DNA from: Arthrobacter woluwensis
GTDB lineage: Bacteria; Actinomycetota; Actinomycetes; Actinomycetales; Micrococcaceae
Direction: 5' to 3'
Assembly (NCBI RefSeq): GCF_900105345.1
Contig: NZ_FNSN01000003.1
Span: 1,798,001-1,862,000, forward strand
Length of the DNA: 64,000 nt
Made by a program: the position numbers and the translations under genes. Under the pieces are notes generated by a model that searched no databases, had not been told where the DNA came from, and worked only from the letters and a program-made list of their open reading frames with translations. Shown piece after piece: positions 9,901-18,180 of this stretch (the stretch's first letter is position 1; each line of letters opens with the position of its first letter).

Positions 9901-9948
9901 CATCCCACCCTGGTCGATCTGAGGATTACCGACCCCGCGCAGGGATGA
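6907..9948 (+). CDS. Secreted subtilisin-family serine protease (S8) with PA domain
   Basis: A large extracellular protease (1013 residues). ATG 6907 gives a signal peptide ending APGAEA-S. An inhibitor I9-type propeptide follows (GRYIVVLAEKP ... VLSVAADG). The catalytic triad is complete: Asp191 in GVIDSGY, His289 in GGHGSHTAST, Ser615 in SGTSMAAPHVAG. A PA insert (KGTIVVCDRGGD ... GAGMVLVN) lies between His and Ser, as in plant and streptomycete subtilases. The ~350 C-terminal residues look like beta-sandwich (Fn3-like) domains without an LPXTG anchor. Codon use appears slightly less GC-rich than the neighbours. No protease inhibitor or exporter is adjacent. Confidence 0.93.
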   Translation: MSRTRNDRWRHIGVCTVAALGVSILLAPGAEASLRTKPEQMVTSQGENGFTEGRYIVVLAEKPAASYDGGLPGLPATRPAKGQKMDARSADVQRYRHHLQSAQNQVAHREGIAIKKSFSTAINAFTAHLSVEQASRLAKDPQVLSVAADGQAAPAYSTLDYLKVDGPDGLWQKQFQGAAAAGKGVVVGVIDSGYTPSNPFFRGEEVKSLGGKTPVVGEPYRTDEGEIQMLKSDGGTFSGDCQAGQGFAGTECNSKVISARYFPDEYLNDVPPEHRAPEELLSPVDVGGHGSHTASTAAGNAAVRTTLGGRDMGVTGGVAPGAKLAIYKTCWQDDDPDTGGCYYSSAVAAIDQAILDGVDVLNYSISGFTDTTSDPVSLAFLSAVSAGIFVSAAGSNNGPGAGTIAHGAPWLTTVAASTFTGQLQGTVEFADGTKFRGASIMAHSVPDTKILLGADAPSGSGNATYCAPGSLAPDVVKGTIVVCDRGGDVDRVVKSAEVKRAGGAGMVLVNLSEGTEDTDQHAVPSVHINIPDSLALKQKVEKNPGIEARLVDHDTTGLPVAPQPQIAGFSSRGPLLTAGSDLLKPDLAAPGVNVLAAISPIASGGAQFGMMSGTSMAAPHVAGFAALALSKHPDWSPATIKSALMTTATDIRNADGSRNGDLFATGSGEVNPAGYLAPGLVYDAGQDDYLGYLQGQGLNLGIEGLKSIAARDMNVPSFAVGSFAGSVEVTRTVTALTPGIFRARADVPGIRVTISPSVLNFDAAGQKKSFKVRFESTGTNLGKFTMGHIVWEGAGHKVTSPVAVRAESLQVASELNFSSADGDGRASVPFTGGVSGAVKARMEGLAKADARPVELVPGPVAEQQDASNAVTTVTVAPGAPLAKFAVVSSSSSADFDLTVRGPDGKERVASTSSASESIVWPDPAPGEYTVMTNLYASPDGAKTKASLEATVLGVDEHVATIEPSPLAVRTGQKSSFDVKWSGLAPGSYLGRVSYDGSSHPTLVDLRITDPAQG

Positions 9949-9963
9949 GGTGACCCTCCGTTT

Positions 9964-10009
9964 CCTGCGCCGTGCCGTAGTGAGGGCAACCCTCCCGGCC
10001 CGGCGCAGG
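9964..10009. terminator. Nested hairpin between the subtilase and glbO
   Basis: Outer arms CCTGCGCCG (9964-9972) and CGGCGCAGG (10001-10009) enclose an inner GAGGG/CCCTC stem (9982-9986, 9990-9994). It lies between convergent genes and probably terminates both. Confidence 0.55.
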
Positions 10010-10077
10010 GTAGGAGGCCAAACGGGTTCCGCAAGTACGGAATCCGATGCTGCGGCCCGGCCCTGGAACTCTGCGGC

Positions 10078-10515
10078 CTAACCCGGCGTGTTGACCAGCG
10101 AGTGGGCGGCGCGTTCCATGTAGTCCCAGAGCGTCGCCTCGTGCAGGGGCGGCAGCTCGAGGGCGTCCACGGCCGTGCGCATGTGCAGGAGCCAGCGGTC
10201 ACGGGCCTCCGCCGTCACGGTGAAGGGGAAGTGCCGCATCCGCAGGCGGGGGTGACCGCGCTCCTGGCTGTAGGTGTTCGGCCCGCCCCAGTACTGCTCG
10301 AAGAACATCGTGAGCCGGTGCTTCGCGGGGCCGAGGTCCTCCTCGGGGTACATCGGCCGGAGCAGCTCGTCCTGGGCCACGCCCTCGTAGAACACGTCGA
10401 CCAGCTTCACGAACGTCTCGTGACCGCCGATCAGCTCGTAGAAGCTGTCCGTGTAGGTGGGCTGCGAGAACGGGTCGTTGCGCATGAGCTGTGGACGCTC
10501 CTCGGGGTTGACCAT
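10078..10515 (-). CDS. glbO: Truncated haemoglobin, group II (GlbO type)
   Basis: A haem protein (145 residues) that binds oxygen and handles reactive oxygen or nitrogen species. Group II features are visible: FYEGVA with the B10 Tyr, EQYWGGP, RGHPRLRMRHFPF with the proximal His, and a Trp at the G8 position (DRWLLHM). The C-terminus AHSLVNTPG also resembles mycobacterial GlbO. The start at 10515 lies four bases after the mscS stop, so the two form an operon. Confidence 0.92.
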   Translation of the reverse strand: MVNPEERPQLMRNDPFSQPTYTDSFYELIGGHETFVKLVDVFYEGVAQDELLRPMYPEEDLGPAKHRLTMFFEQYWGGPNTYSQERGHPRLRMRHFPFTVTAEARDRWLLHMRTAVDALELPPLHEATLWDYMERAAHSLVNTPG

Positions 10516-10519
10516 GCGC

Positions 10520-11161
10520 TTACTGTCCTTCTTCCGTGCCGGAGGGGGTCTCTGCGGGGACGTAGTTGCCCTGCGAGCGGTTCCCCACCCTCATGATCTC
10601 ACCATTGCGCAGGTACCAGATGGTGCCGTCGTCGCCCTCGACCTTGGTGATCCGCAGTCCTACGGCCTTCACGACGCCTTCGACCTCACTGGTCACGATC
10701 CGGTCCCCGATGCCGTACTGGTCCTCGAGGCTGATGAAGATGCCGGCGAGGTAGTCCCGGATGAGCTGCTGGGAGCCGAAGCCGATCGCGATGCCCACCA
10801 CGCCGACGCTCGCCAGGAGCGGCGCGATGTCCACGCCGAACGCCTTGAGGACGTAGAACACGACGATCACGGAGATCACCACCGTGGTCACACTCGTCAG
10901 CAGGGAGCCGATCGTCTTGGCCCGCTGCTCGCGGCGCTGGCTCTCCAGGGCCTGCAGCGCCGGAGCCACCCAGCGGAAGCGCTCCTTCTTCAGGAACGTG
11001 ATGCCCTGGGCGATCCGCTTGGTGACCTTGCGGATCAAGAAGGTCGCCAGCGCCCAGATCAGCACTCCGACCGCGATCACGATCGCCACTTCGAGAAAAT
11101 CGACGGACGCTCCCGTCATCACGATCGCCGCCTGCTCACTGCTGCCTGTCTTGAATGCCAC
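10520..11161 (-). CDS. Small-conductance mechanosensitive channel (MscS family)
   Basis: A membrane channel that opens under tension to release solutes. In 213 residues there are three hydrophobic segments: ~18-40, ~80-100 and the pore helix ASVGVVGIAIGFGSQQ, followed by the MscS beta domain with LEDQYGIGDRI and EVEGVVKAVGLR. It is short, lacking the large C-terminal cage of E. coli MscS, as is common in actinobacteria. First gene of a pair with glbO. Confidence 0.9.
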   Translation of the reverse strand: MAFKTGSSEQAAIVMTGASVDFLEVAIVIAVGVLIWALATFLIRKVTKRIAQGITFLKKERFRWVAPALQALESQRREQRAKTIGSLLTSVTTVVISVIVVFYVLKAFGVDIAPLLASVGVVGIAIGFGSQQLIRDYLAGIFISLEDQYGIGDRIVTSEVEGVVKAVGLRITKVEGDDGTIWYLRNGEIMRVGNRSQGNYVPAETPSGTEEGQ

Positions 11162-11247
11162 TCGGGTCCTTTCCTCGCCGTACGTGTCGATCTCTGCCGT
11201 GGGCGGAAGCCATGGCCCTCACCACCCTAGCGCCGTAGCCTGAACGC

Positions 11248-12231
11248 ATGCGCATAGCGATCCTCGGTGGCACCGCATTCCTCTCGTCCGAACAGGCCCG
11301 CCAGGCCGTCGCCGCGGGCCACGAGGTCCACCTCGTCGCCCGAGGGGAGAGCGGAGCGGCCCCGGACGGCGCCCACTGGCACCGGGCCGACCGGGAGGCG
11401 GGAGCCGCCGCCCTGGACGGGCTCACGGGGGACTTCGACGCCGTCGTGGACGTGACACGCCAGCCGCACCATGCGGCTTGGGCGCTGGAAGCCCTGGCGG
11501 ACCGAGCGGCGCACTGGACCCTGGTGTCGAGCTGCTCCGTCTACGCCGCGCATGACGTGCCGGAGGCCGACGAGACGGCGGACGTGCTCGATCCGCTCCC
11601 GGCCGGCGCGCCGATGGCCTCCATGGAGGAGTACGGTCCGGCGAAGGTCCGCTGCGAGCTGGAGGTCCTGGACGCCCTCTCGGAGCGCGCCCACATCAGC
11701 CGGCCCGGCCTCCTGGTGGGCCCAGGTGACCCGAGCGATCGGTTCGGCTACTGGCCCGCGCGCTTGTCCCGGGGAGGCCGCGTGCTGCTGCCCCGAGGAG
11801 AGCGCTCAAACGTGCAGTACCTGGACGTCCGGGATTACGCCGCCTTCCTGCTGACCGCCGCAGAACGGCGACTGGCGGGCACGTTCAATGCGGTCGGCGC
11901 GTCCCGGCCCTGGGTGGACGAGGTCGCCGAGTGGCTCCGTGTCTCAGGGTTCGACGGTGAACCGGCCGTCGCCGAGGACGCCTGGCTGGATGAGCAGGGA
12001 GTCGCTCCGTGGGCCGGTCCCGGGTCGTTGCCCGTCTGGCTTCCCGCCGGCTACGAGGGGTTCATGACGCGCACCGCCTCGGGAGCCGTCGCCTCCGGTC
12101 TGCGGCAGCGTCCGCTCGAAGAGACCTGGGCCGACACCCTCGAGTGGGAGCGGCGGCAGGGTCTCGACCGGGAGCGGAAGGCAGGGCTCAGCGGGGCCCG
12201 GGAGGCTGAGCTGCTGGGACTGCTGCGGTAG
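11248..12231 (+). CDS. NAD-dependent epimerase/dehydratase-type reductase
   Basis: A 327-residue extended SDR. The Rossmann motif is GGTAFLSSEQA at the N-terminus, atypical of GxxGxxG. A YxxxK pair (YGPAK) lies near residue 130 after STVY-like SSCSVY. The reaction is unknown; relatives act on nucleotide sugars or reduce small carbonyl compounds. ATG 11248 is six bases after a -10-like TAGCCT (11236-11241), suggesting leaderless translation. Confidence 0.85.
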   Translation: MRIAILGGTAFLSSEQARQAVAAGHEVHLVARGESGAAPDGAHWHRADREAGAAALDGLTGDFDAVVDVTRQPHHAAWALEALADRAAHWTLVSSCSVYAAHDVPEADETADVLDPLPAGAPMASMEEYGPAKVRCELEVLDALSERAHISRPGLLVGPGDPSDRFGYWPARLSRGGRVLLPRGERSNVQYLDVRDYAAFLLTAAERRLAGTFNAVGASRPWVDEVAEWLRVSGFDGEPAVAEDAWLDEQGVAPWAGPGSLPVWLPAGYEGFMTRTASGAVASGLRQRPLEETWADTLEWERRQGLDRERKAGLSGAREAELLGLLR

Positions 12232-12290
12232 ACGCGGCCGGTCTTTACCGGGTGTGCGTCCCGCCAGGGAGGGGATGAGCAGGCGGGCCG

Positions 12291-12761
12291 TCAGGCCTGG
12301 GCACTCGGTTCGTGATGCACCGGGAAGTTCACGCTGTTCGCGATGAAGCACAGGCGGTTGGCCTCGCGGTGCAGTTCGTCGGCGAGCTCGCGGTGCGCGG
12401 GATCCGCCACCGTGACCTCGGGGTGCAGGGTGACCTCCTCGAACTGGCCGCTGCCGTCGCGGTTCAGCCGCATCGTCCCCGTGGCGTGATCGCGGTACGC
12501 CGTGACGGTCACGCCATGCTGGACCGCCACGTGGAGGTACGACAGCATGTGGCACTGCGCCAGTGCGGTGAGCAGGAGCTGCTCGGGGTTGTACCGCTCG
12601 GCGTCGCCGTGGAAGGTCGGGTCCGCCGAGCCGGGCAGCGGCGGCAGCCCGGGCAGCTGGACGGTGTGATCCCGCGAGTAGGCACGGTAGGAACTCGTGC
12701 CCGTCCCGAGGTTCCCGGTCCAGTCCACGGTCACGTCGTAATGATGCAGGTCGATGGCCAT
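12291..12761 (-). CDS. OsmC/Ohr family peroxiredoxin
   Basis: Thiol-dependent reduction of organic hydroperoxides. The 156-residue protein has the two family Cys in the expected contexts, ALAQCHMLSYL and ANRLCFIANS, and the Glu/Arg-bearing N-terminal strands. The C-terminus SVNFPVHHEP agrees with the family. It is a stand-alone gene upstream of the pepN terminator, in the same direction. Confidence 0.9.
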   Translation of the reverse strand: MAIDLHHYDVTVDWTGNLGTGTSSYRAYSRDHTVQLPGLPPLPGSADPTFHGDAERYNPEQLLLTALAQCHMLSYLHVAVQHGVTVTAYRDHATGTMRLNRDGSGQFEEVTLHPEVTVADPAHRELADELHREANRLCFIANSVNFPVHHEPSAQA

Positions 12762-12840
12762 GTGCTCAGCCTAATGCCGCGCTGGGCGAGCCGTGCTTGC
12801 CCAGGCCGTTCGGACTGTCCGGATGAGGACGGCGGGGACG

Positions 12841-12886
12841 ACGACGGCGGGCGGCCCACTCGCGTGAGTGGCCCACCCGCCGTCGT
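12841..12886 (-). terminator. Terminator of pepN
   Basis: Outer arms ACGACGGCGGG (12841-12851) and CCCGCCGTCGT (12876-12886), with an inner CCACTC/GAGTGG stem. It begins 44 bases after the pepN stop and shows no U-tract. Confidence 0.65.
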
Positions 12887-12929
12887 CGGGGCTGCTGTGG
12901 CGGCTCCGCCGCTCAGGTCACCGCCGGGA

Positions 12930-15491
12930 TCAGACGTCCGCGGCCTGTGCCCGGAGTGCGCGCTCCACGGCGTCCCGGTTCTCCAGAAGAGTGCGTCGCA
13001 GCGCGGCGCTGTCCTCATCGAGGGTCTCCAGGAACGCGTTGGTGCGGTCCACCGTCTGCTGGGTCGTCTGGTAGGACGGGTACAGGCCGACGAGGATCTG
13101 CTGCGCGAGGGCCAGCGTGCGGCTCTTCACGATCCCGGGGACGGCCTCGAAGAACTTCTCCGCGTACGGAGCCAGGAGAGCCGCGTCATGCACGCGGGTG
13201 AAGCCCGACACCGCGGAACCCTGGATCGCGTTGGACAGCTTGCCGTCCACTACGATCTCCTGCCACGCCGCGGCCTTGGCCTCGGGAGTGGCGATGGCGG
13301 CCTTGGCCAGCGCCGCGGAGTTCTGGCCGTTCGCGGTGTTGTCGCGCTCCAGCTCGGCGTCGATCTCGGCCTGCGCGGCGCGTCCGCCGACCACGAGCGA
13401 GGTCAGCAGCTCCCAGCGGAGATCCTGCTCCACGGCGAGGCCGGGGATCTCCCGGGTGCCGTCGAGGATCTCGGCCACGCAGTCCAGCTGAGCCTGGCTG
13501 CGGGCGTGCAGCGCGAAGGCCTTGATGAACTGGAGCTGGCTGTCGCTGCCCGGCGCCGCGTTCTCGGCGAGCTCCAGGAGGGCGTCCGCCGCCTCGATGA
13601 TGGCCTGCTCGCGGTGCTCCGGGGCCACGTAGAAGTTCAGCGTGGTGGCCAGCTGGCGCAGCTGGATCAGCACCACGGACGAGTCCGTCTCGGCTCCGAT
13701 GTTGTTCAGGAGCAGCTGCAGGTACTGACGGGCCGGCACCTCGGCGTCCCGGGCGGCGTCCCAGGCGGAGGCCCACACGAGGGTGCGGGGGAGGGACTCG
13801 GCGAACGCGGAGAGGTGTTCCTGCGCATAGCTCCAGGACGCCGGGTCGAGCCGGACCTTGGTGTACGCGAGGTCGTCGTCGTTGATCAGGATGAGTCCGT
13901 CGTGCGGCGTGCCCACCAGCTCCGGGACCTCGGTGCGCTCGCCGTCGACGTCCAGTTCCAGACGGCGCGTGCGCACCAGCCGGCCTTCGGCGTCCAGCGA
14001 GTACAGGCCGATGGCCAGGCGGTGCGGACGGAGGGTCGGGTGATCCTCGGGCGCGGTCTGCACCAGCGTGAAGGACGTGATGACGCCGGCCGCGTCGAGC
14101 TCCAGCTCGGGCTTGATGGTGTTCACGCCGGCGGTCTCCAGCCAGAGCTTGCCCCAGTCGCCCAGATCGCGCCCGCTGGCGGCTTCCAGCTCGACCAGCA
14201 GGTCGTTCAGGACCGTGTTCTTCCAGGCGTGCTTGGCGAAGTAGGCGCGCACGCCCGCCATGAACTCCTCCTGGCCCACCCAGGCCACGAGCTGACGGAG
14301 CACCGAGGCGCCCTTGGCGTAGGTGATGCCGTCGAAGTTGACCTCGACGTCCGCGAGGTCGTTGATCGCGGCGAAGATCGGGTGCGTGCTGGGCAACTGA
14401 TCCTGGCGGTAGGCCCAGGACTTCTCCACCGAGGCGAACGTGGTCCAGGCGTTGGTGAAGGCGGTGTTCTCCACGGCCGCCAGGTGGGACATGTACTCGG
14501 CGAAGGACTCGTTGAGCCAGAGGTCGTTCCACCAGCGCATGGTGACCAGGTCACCGAACCACATGTGGGCGAGTTCGTGCAGCACGGTGATCGCGCGGCG
14601 CTCCACCTGGGCCTGGGGGACCTGTCCGCGGAAGACGTAGCCCTCCAGGATGGTCACGGCTCCGGCGTTCTCCATGGCGCCCGCGTTGAACTCGGGGACG
14701 AAGAGCTGGTCGTACTTCTCGAACGGGTACGGGATGCCGAACTGCTGTTCGAAGAACTCGAAGCCCTGGCGGGTCAGCTCGAAGATGTTGTCCGCGTCGA
14801 GGTACTGCATGAGGGACTTGCGGGCGAAGACGCCGAGCGGGATGGTCCGGCCCTCGGAGTTGACAAGTTCGCTGCGCACCGACTGGTACGGGCCGGCGAT
14901 CAGGGCGGTGACGTAGGAGGAGAGCCGCGGTGTGGGGGTGAAGCTCCACAGCGAGCGGGCGCCACCGTCCTCGCCTGCGGGCTGTGGCACGGGGACCGGG
15001 GTGGGGGAGTTCGAGACCAGGTCCCAGTGGGCGGGAGCCGTCACGTTGAACGTGAAGGTCGCCTTGAGGTCAGGCTGCTCGAAGACGGCGAACATGCGGC
15101 GCGAATCCGGAACCTCGAACTGCGTGTAGAGGTACACCTCGCCGTCGACGGGATCCACGAAGCGGTGCAGACCCTCGCCGGTGTTCATGTAAGGGTTCTC
15201 GGCGACCACGGTGAGGACGTTCTCGGCGGCCAGGCCGTCGAGCTGGATCCGCACGCCGTCGGAGACCTGGGCAGGATCGAGATCCGCGCCGTTGAGGATC
15301 ACCTGGGAGACCGAGTCGGTCACCGCGTCGATGAAGGTGGAGGCGCCGTCCTTGGCCGTGAAGCGCACCGTGGTGGTGCTGCCGAAGACCCGATCGCCCC
15401 TGGTGAGGTCCAGGTCCACCGTGTAGGAGTCAACAGAAAGGAGCGCTGAGCGCTCCTCGGCTTCCGCTCGGGTGAGATTCATTCCTGGCAA
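12930..15491 (-). CDS. pepN: Aminopeptidase N (M1 metallopeptidase)
   Basis: A cytoplasmic zinc aminopeptidase that removes N-terminal residues in peptide turnover (853 residues). The exopeptidase motif GAMEN is near residue 270. The zinc motif HELAH is near 305, followed by the distal ligand in NESFAEY. The C-terminal ERAP1-like helical domain is present. Start: TTG 15491 is chosen over ATG 15482 because GAAAGG lies eight bases upstream and MPGMNLTRAEA resembles the MPGTNLTREEA beginning I know from other actinobacterial PepN proteins. It is divergent from the membrane protein at 15568. Confidence 0.95.
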   Translation of the reverse strand: MPGMNLTRAEAEERSALLSVDSYTVDLDLTRGDRVFGSTTTVRFTAKDGASTFIDAVTDSVSQVILNGADLDPAQVSDGVRIQLDGLAAENVLTVVAENPYMNTGEGLHRFVDPVDGEVYLYTQFEVPDSRRMFAVFEQPDLKATFTFNVTAPAHWDLVSNSPTPVPVPQPAGEDGGARSLWSFTPTPRLSSYVTALIAGPYQSVRSELVNSEGRTIPLGVFARKSLMQYLDADNIFELTRQGFEFFEQQFGIPYPFEKYDQLFVPEFNAGAMENAGAVTILEGYVFRGQVPQAQVERRAITVLHELAHMWFGDLVTMRWWNDLWLNESFAEYMSHLAAVENTAFTNAWTTFASVEKSWAYRQDQLPSTHPIFAAINDLADVEVNFDGITYAKGASVLRQLVAWVGQEEFMAGVRAYFAKHAWKNTVLNDLLVELEAASGRDLGDWGKLWLETAGVNTIKPELELDAAGVITSFTLVQTAPEDHPTLRPHRLAIGLYSLDAEGRLVRTRRLELDVDGERTEVPELVGTPHDGLILINDDDLAYTKVRLDPASWSYAQEHLSAFAESLPRTLVWASAWDAARDAEVPARQYLQLLLNNIGAETDSSVVLIQLRQLATTLNFYVAPEHREQAIIEAADALLELAENAAPGSDSQLQFIKAFALHARSQAQLDCVAEILDGTREIPGLAVEQDLRWELLTSLVVGGRAAQAEIDAELERDNTANGQNSAALAKAAIATPEAKAAAWQEIVVDGKLSNAIQGSAVSGFTRVHDAALLAPYAEKFFEAVPGIVKSRTLALAQQILVGLYPSYQTTQQTVDRTNAFLETLDEDSAALRRTLLENRDAVERALRAQAADV

Positions 15492-15567
15492 GTTCTGCGC
15501 CTTTCCCTGGGGCTGATGGTGAGGAGCGCCACCTTTGGCGCCACTTTGAAGCTAGTGTTTCACAACT

Positions 15568-16623
15568 ATGCCCGCTGACCGCTCCTCTCCGCCAGAGGGT
15601 AGCGTGAAGAACATGCGCGGTGCTGAAGGAGACGAAACACGACGTCGGCGTGACGGGGTGGTCGACTGGCGGACCCTGCGCTTCGCGGTCGGCTTCCCGG
15701 TGGTCCTGGCCGGCGCGTTCTGGCTGGCCGTGCAGGCGGTCGCGCGCCGCCTGCCCACGCCCGTGGCGTTCCGCTGGGAGAGTCAGGGCGGCGTGGCGTT
15801 CACGGACCTCGCCGGCTACCTGACGATGGCGGTCCTCCTGATCATCGTCCCCACATTGCCGTTCCTCGTGGCCTCCGGCCTGACGAACCTCCCCGTGCTG
15901 ATGCGGCGGATCATGCTCTCCGCCGGCATCACCCTGAGCCTGTTCCTCTGCACGGTGGCCGCAGCCGGACTCGCCGGCCAGTTCGACGTCGCGGACGCCC
16001 GGAACTCCCATGTGGACAACCTGGTCCTCCTGCTGGGCACCGGCGGCGCCCTCGGTCTCGGTCTGCTGGTCCATTACGTGTACACCCCGCTCGCCCAATG
16101 GGACCCCCGCGACGACCGTGCCTTGCAGCGGGAGCTGCAGGCGCTGGAGCATCCGGAACTGGCCGCCGTGGACGCGGCGGTCTGGGCCCGTCCCCGCACC
16201 TCGGTGCTCGTCATGACCGGCCTCCTCGGCGTCTTCCCCGCGGCCCTCGTGAGCATCGTGAATCCGTGGCTTGCCCTGGTGCTCCTGGTGCTGGCCGTGG
16301 CCGCCGCGGCACTCCTCATCCTGCGGATCCGCCTGAGCCGGGACGGGCTCTCGCTGCGTCTGGGTGGGTTCCTGCCCGTGTGCCGGATCTCCGCGGGGGA
16401 CATCCGAGGCGCCGAGGCACTCGAGGCGACTGCCGCCGACTACGGCGGCTGGGGGCCGAGGACGGGGGAGCGCGGCCGCAGCTTCCTCGTGGCGAGCGGG
16501 CCCGCCGTCGTCGTGCTGCCGGCGACGGGCAGCGGCCATCCGGCGGTGACGTTCTCCGCCCCGGATCAGGAGACGGCGGAGCGGCTCGCAGCCGCGCTGC
16601 GCAGCCTCGCCCGGCCCGCGTAA
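15568..16623 (+). CDS. Integral membrane protein with DUF1648-like layout
   Basis: Six or so hydrophobic segments in 351 residues. An N-terminal segment FPVVLAGAFWLAVQAVA is followed by LPTPVAFRWESQGG, which resembles the start of DUF1648 proteins. Three further segments come before residue ~170, then a pair near 220-255, and a C-terminal soluble PH-like tail that begins RIRLSRDGLSLR. Function unknown. Two starts are possible: ATG 15568 behind TAGTGT, or ATG 15613 exactly seven bases after TAGCGT (15600-15605), a good leaderless arrangement. It shares a short divergent promoter region with pepN. Confidence 0.8.
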   Translation: MPADRSSPPEGSVKNMRGAEGDETRRRRDGVVDWRTLRFAVGFPVVLAGAFWLAVQAVARRLPTPVAFRWESQGGVAFTDLAGYLTMAVLLIIVPTLPFLVASGLTNLPVLMRRIMLSAGITLSLFLCTVAAAGLAGQFDVADARNSHVDNLVLLLGTGGALGLGLLVHYVYTPLAQWDPRDDRALQRELQALEHPELAAVDAAVWARPRTSVLVMTGLLGVFPAALVSIVNPWLALVLLVLAVAAAALLILRIRLSRDGLSLRLGGFLPVCRISAGDIRGAEALEATAADYGGWGPRTGERGRSFLVASGPAVVVLPATGSGHPAVTFSAPDQETAERLAAALRSLARPA

Positions 16624-16686
16624 CGTGCGCGCGGGACGGTAGGGTGGAGAGGACCGATCCCTCCTCAGAATTCCCCGGAGACCCAC

Positions 16687-17181
16687 GTGACCGACACTGC
16701 CGTCAAGCCCCGCGTCCACATCGCCACCGACCACGCCGGAATGGAGCTGAGCGCCTACCTGGTGAAGCACCTGACCGAGCAGGGTTACGAGGTCATCGAC
16801 CACGGCCCCACCGAGTATGACGCGCTCGATGACTACCCGGGCTTCTGCATCAACGCGGCGCAGGCCGTCGTCGCCGACCAGGCCGCGGGTGTCCACGCTC
16901 TCGGCATCGTCCTGGGCGGCTCCGGCAACGGCGAGCAGATCGCCGCGAACAAGGTGAAGGGCGTCCGTGCGGCGCTCGCCTGGAACGACTCCACGGCCCG
17001 TCTGGCCCGTGAGCACAACGACGCCAATGTGGTCGCCGTCGGCGGCCGCCAGCACAGTGTCGAAGAGGCCGCCGCGCTGATCGACGCCTTCCTCACCGAG
17101 CCGTTCAGCAACGACGAGCGCCACGTCCGCCGCATCGGCAAGATCGCCCACTATGAAGAGACGGGCGAGGTCCTGGCCTAG
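16687..17181 (+). CDS. rpiB: Ribose-5-phosphate isomerase B
   Basis: Interconverts ribulose-5-phosphate and ribose-5-phosphate in the pentose phosphate pathway. The 164-residue protein has the RpiB phosphate and active-site motifs IATDHAGMELS, GIVLGGSGNGEQ and the EHNDANVVAVGGR stretch. The active-site base position is typical of the actinobacterial enzymes (Glu rather than Cys: GGSGNGE). GTG start at 16687. Its stop codon overlaps the GTG start of the DNA glycosylase gene by one base. Confidence 0.94.
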   Translation: MTDTAVKPRVHIATDHAGMELSAYLVKHLTEQGYEVIDHGPTEYDALDDYPGFCINAAQAVVADQAAGVHALGIVLGGSGNGEQIAANKVKGVRAALAWNDSTARLAREHNDANVVAVGGRQHSVEEAAALIDAFLTEPFSNDERHVRRIGKIAHYEETGEVLA

Positions 17182-18071
17182 TGCCTGAAGGGCATTCGGT
17201 CAGGCGACTGGCCATCCAGTTCCACGACGTCTTCGCCGGTCAGCGCCTCGCGGTGAGCAGCCCTCAGGGGCGGTTCGCCGCGGGCGCTGCCCTGCTTGAC
17301 GGGCGTCGCCTGCTGTCCTCCGAGGCACATGGGAAGCAGCTGTTCCTCGGCTTCGAGGGAGACCTCTGGCTGCACGTGCACCTCGGCCTGTATGGCGCTT
17401 GGGAGTTCGGCGGCGACGAGACCTTCACGGGCGCTTCGAGCATCGGCGCCCCGCGACGGATCGGTGAACGCGAAGTCGCCGATAGTGGCGAGGACGTCTA
17501 CACCGGCCCTCCGGCGCCCGTCGGCGCCGTCCGCGTCCGCCTCGTGAGCGAGCACGGCTGGGCGGACCTGCGGGGCGCGAGCCGCTGCGACGCCGCCACC
17601 GGCCCGGACGTTGCGGCCGCGCGTGCCAAGCTCGGCCCGGACCCGCTGCACCGCGGACTTCCCGGCCATGAGCGCGACGGCGAGGAGTTCGCCCGCCGCC
17701 TGAGGTCCCGTCGCACGTCGGTGGGACAGCTCCTGATGGACCAGGGCGTGGTGGCCGGCATCGGCAACATCTATCGCGCCGAGCTGCTGTTCCGCGCCGG
17801 GATCGATCCGGCGCGCCCCGGCACGTCCCTCAGTGCCGACGAGGCCGCCGGGCTCTGGGCCGATGCGGAGCGCCTCCTGGCCGACGGTGTGCGGGACGGC
17901 CGGATCATCACGACGGAGCCGGGCACCTGGTCGGGTTCACTGCCCGAGGAGCATGAGGCGTTCTCCGTCTACCAGCACCAGGGCAGTCCGTGCCCGCGCT
18001 GCGGCACGGCCATCGCTCTCCGCGAACTGGCCGGGCGCAAACTGTACTGGTGCCCGGGCTGCCAGCACTGA
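17181..18071 (+). CDS. nei: Formamidopyrimidine-DNA glycosylase/endonuclease VIII family protein (Nei-type)
   Basis: Excises oxidised bases and cleaves the abasic site. The mature protein starts Pro2-Glu3 (MPEGHSVRRLA), the catalytic Schiff-base residues of the family. The helix-two-turn-helix is GIGNIYRAELLF. A C-terminal zinc finger has CPRC and CPGC pairs. The length, 296, is usual. GTG 17181 overlaps the rpiB stop (TAG/GTG sharing one base), implying translational coupling. The MPEGH start places it with Nei rather than Fpg. Confidence 0.92.
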   Translation: MPEGHSVRRLAIQFHDVFAGQRLAVSSPQGRFAAGAALLDGRRLLSSEAHGKQLFLGFEGDLWLHVHLGLYGAWEFGGDETFTGASSIGAPRRIGEREVADSGEDVYTGPPAPVGAVRVRLVSEHGWADLRGASRCDAATGPDVAAARAKLGPDPLHRGLPGHERDGEEFARRLRSRRTSVGQLLMDQGVVAGIGNIYRAELLFRAGIDPARPGTSLSADEAAGLWADAERLLADGVRDGRIITTEPGTWSGSLPEEHEAFSVYQHQGSPCPRCGTAIALRELAGRKLYWCPGCQH

Positions 18072-18088
18072 ATCGCCGGCTCCATCGT

Positions 18089-18145
18089 TGTGTGCTCAGT
18101 TGTTGCGGGTGTTCAGCCGCTACACCCGCAACAACTGAGCACACA
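18089..18145. repeat. 24-bp perfect inverted repeat (REP-like hairpin)
   Basis: Arms 18089-18112 and 18122-18145 are exact reverse complements, starting TGTGTGCTCAGTTG, with a 9-base loop. It is only moderately GC-rich, unlike the other hairpins in the window. It lies 18 bases after the nei stop, so it may act as a terminator, but its length and composition suggest a dispersed palindromic repeat. Confidence 0.7.
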
Positions 18146-18180
18146 GCGGGGAGACCAGCACATAAGCCGACCATCCGGGC

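Noticed and set aside
12846-12851. Pseudogene or frameshift candidates
   Set aside because: All recognised full-length genes read through their family length without internal stop or frame change; only the two edge genes are incomplete.
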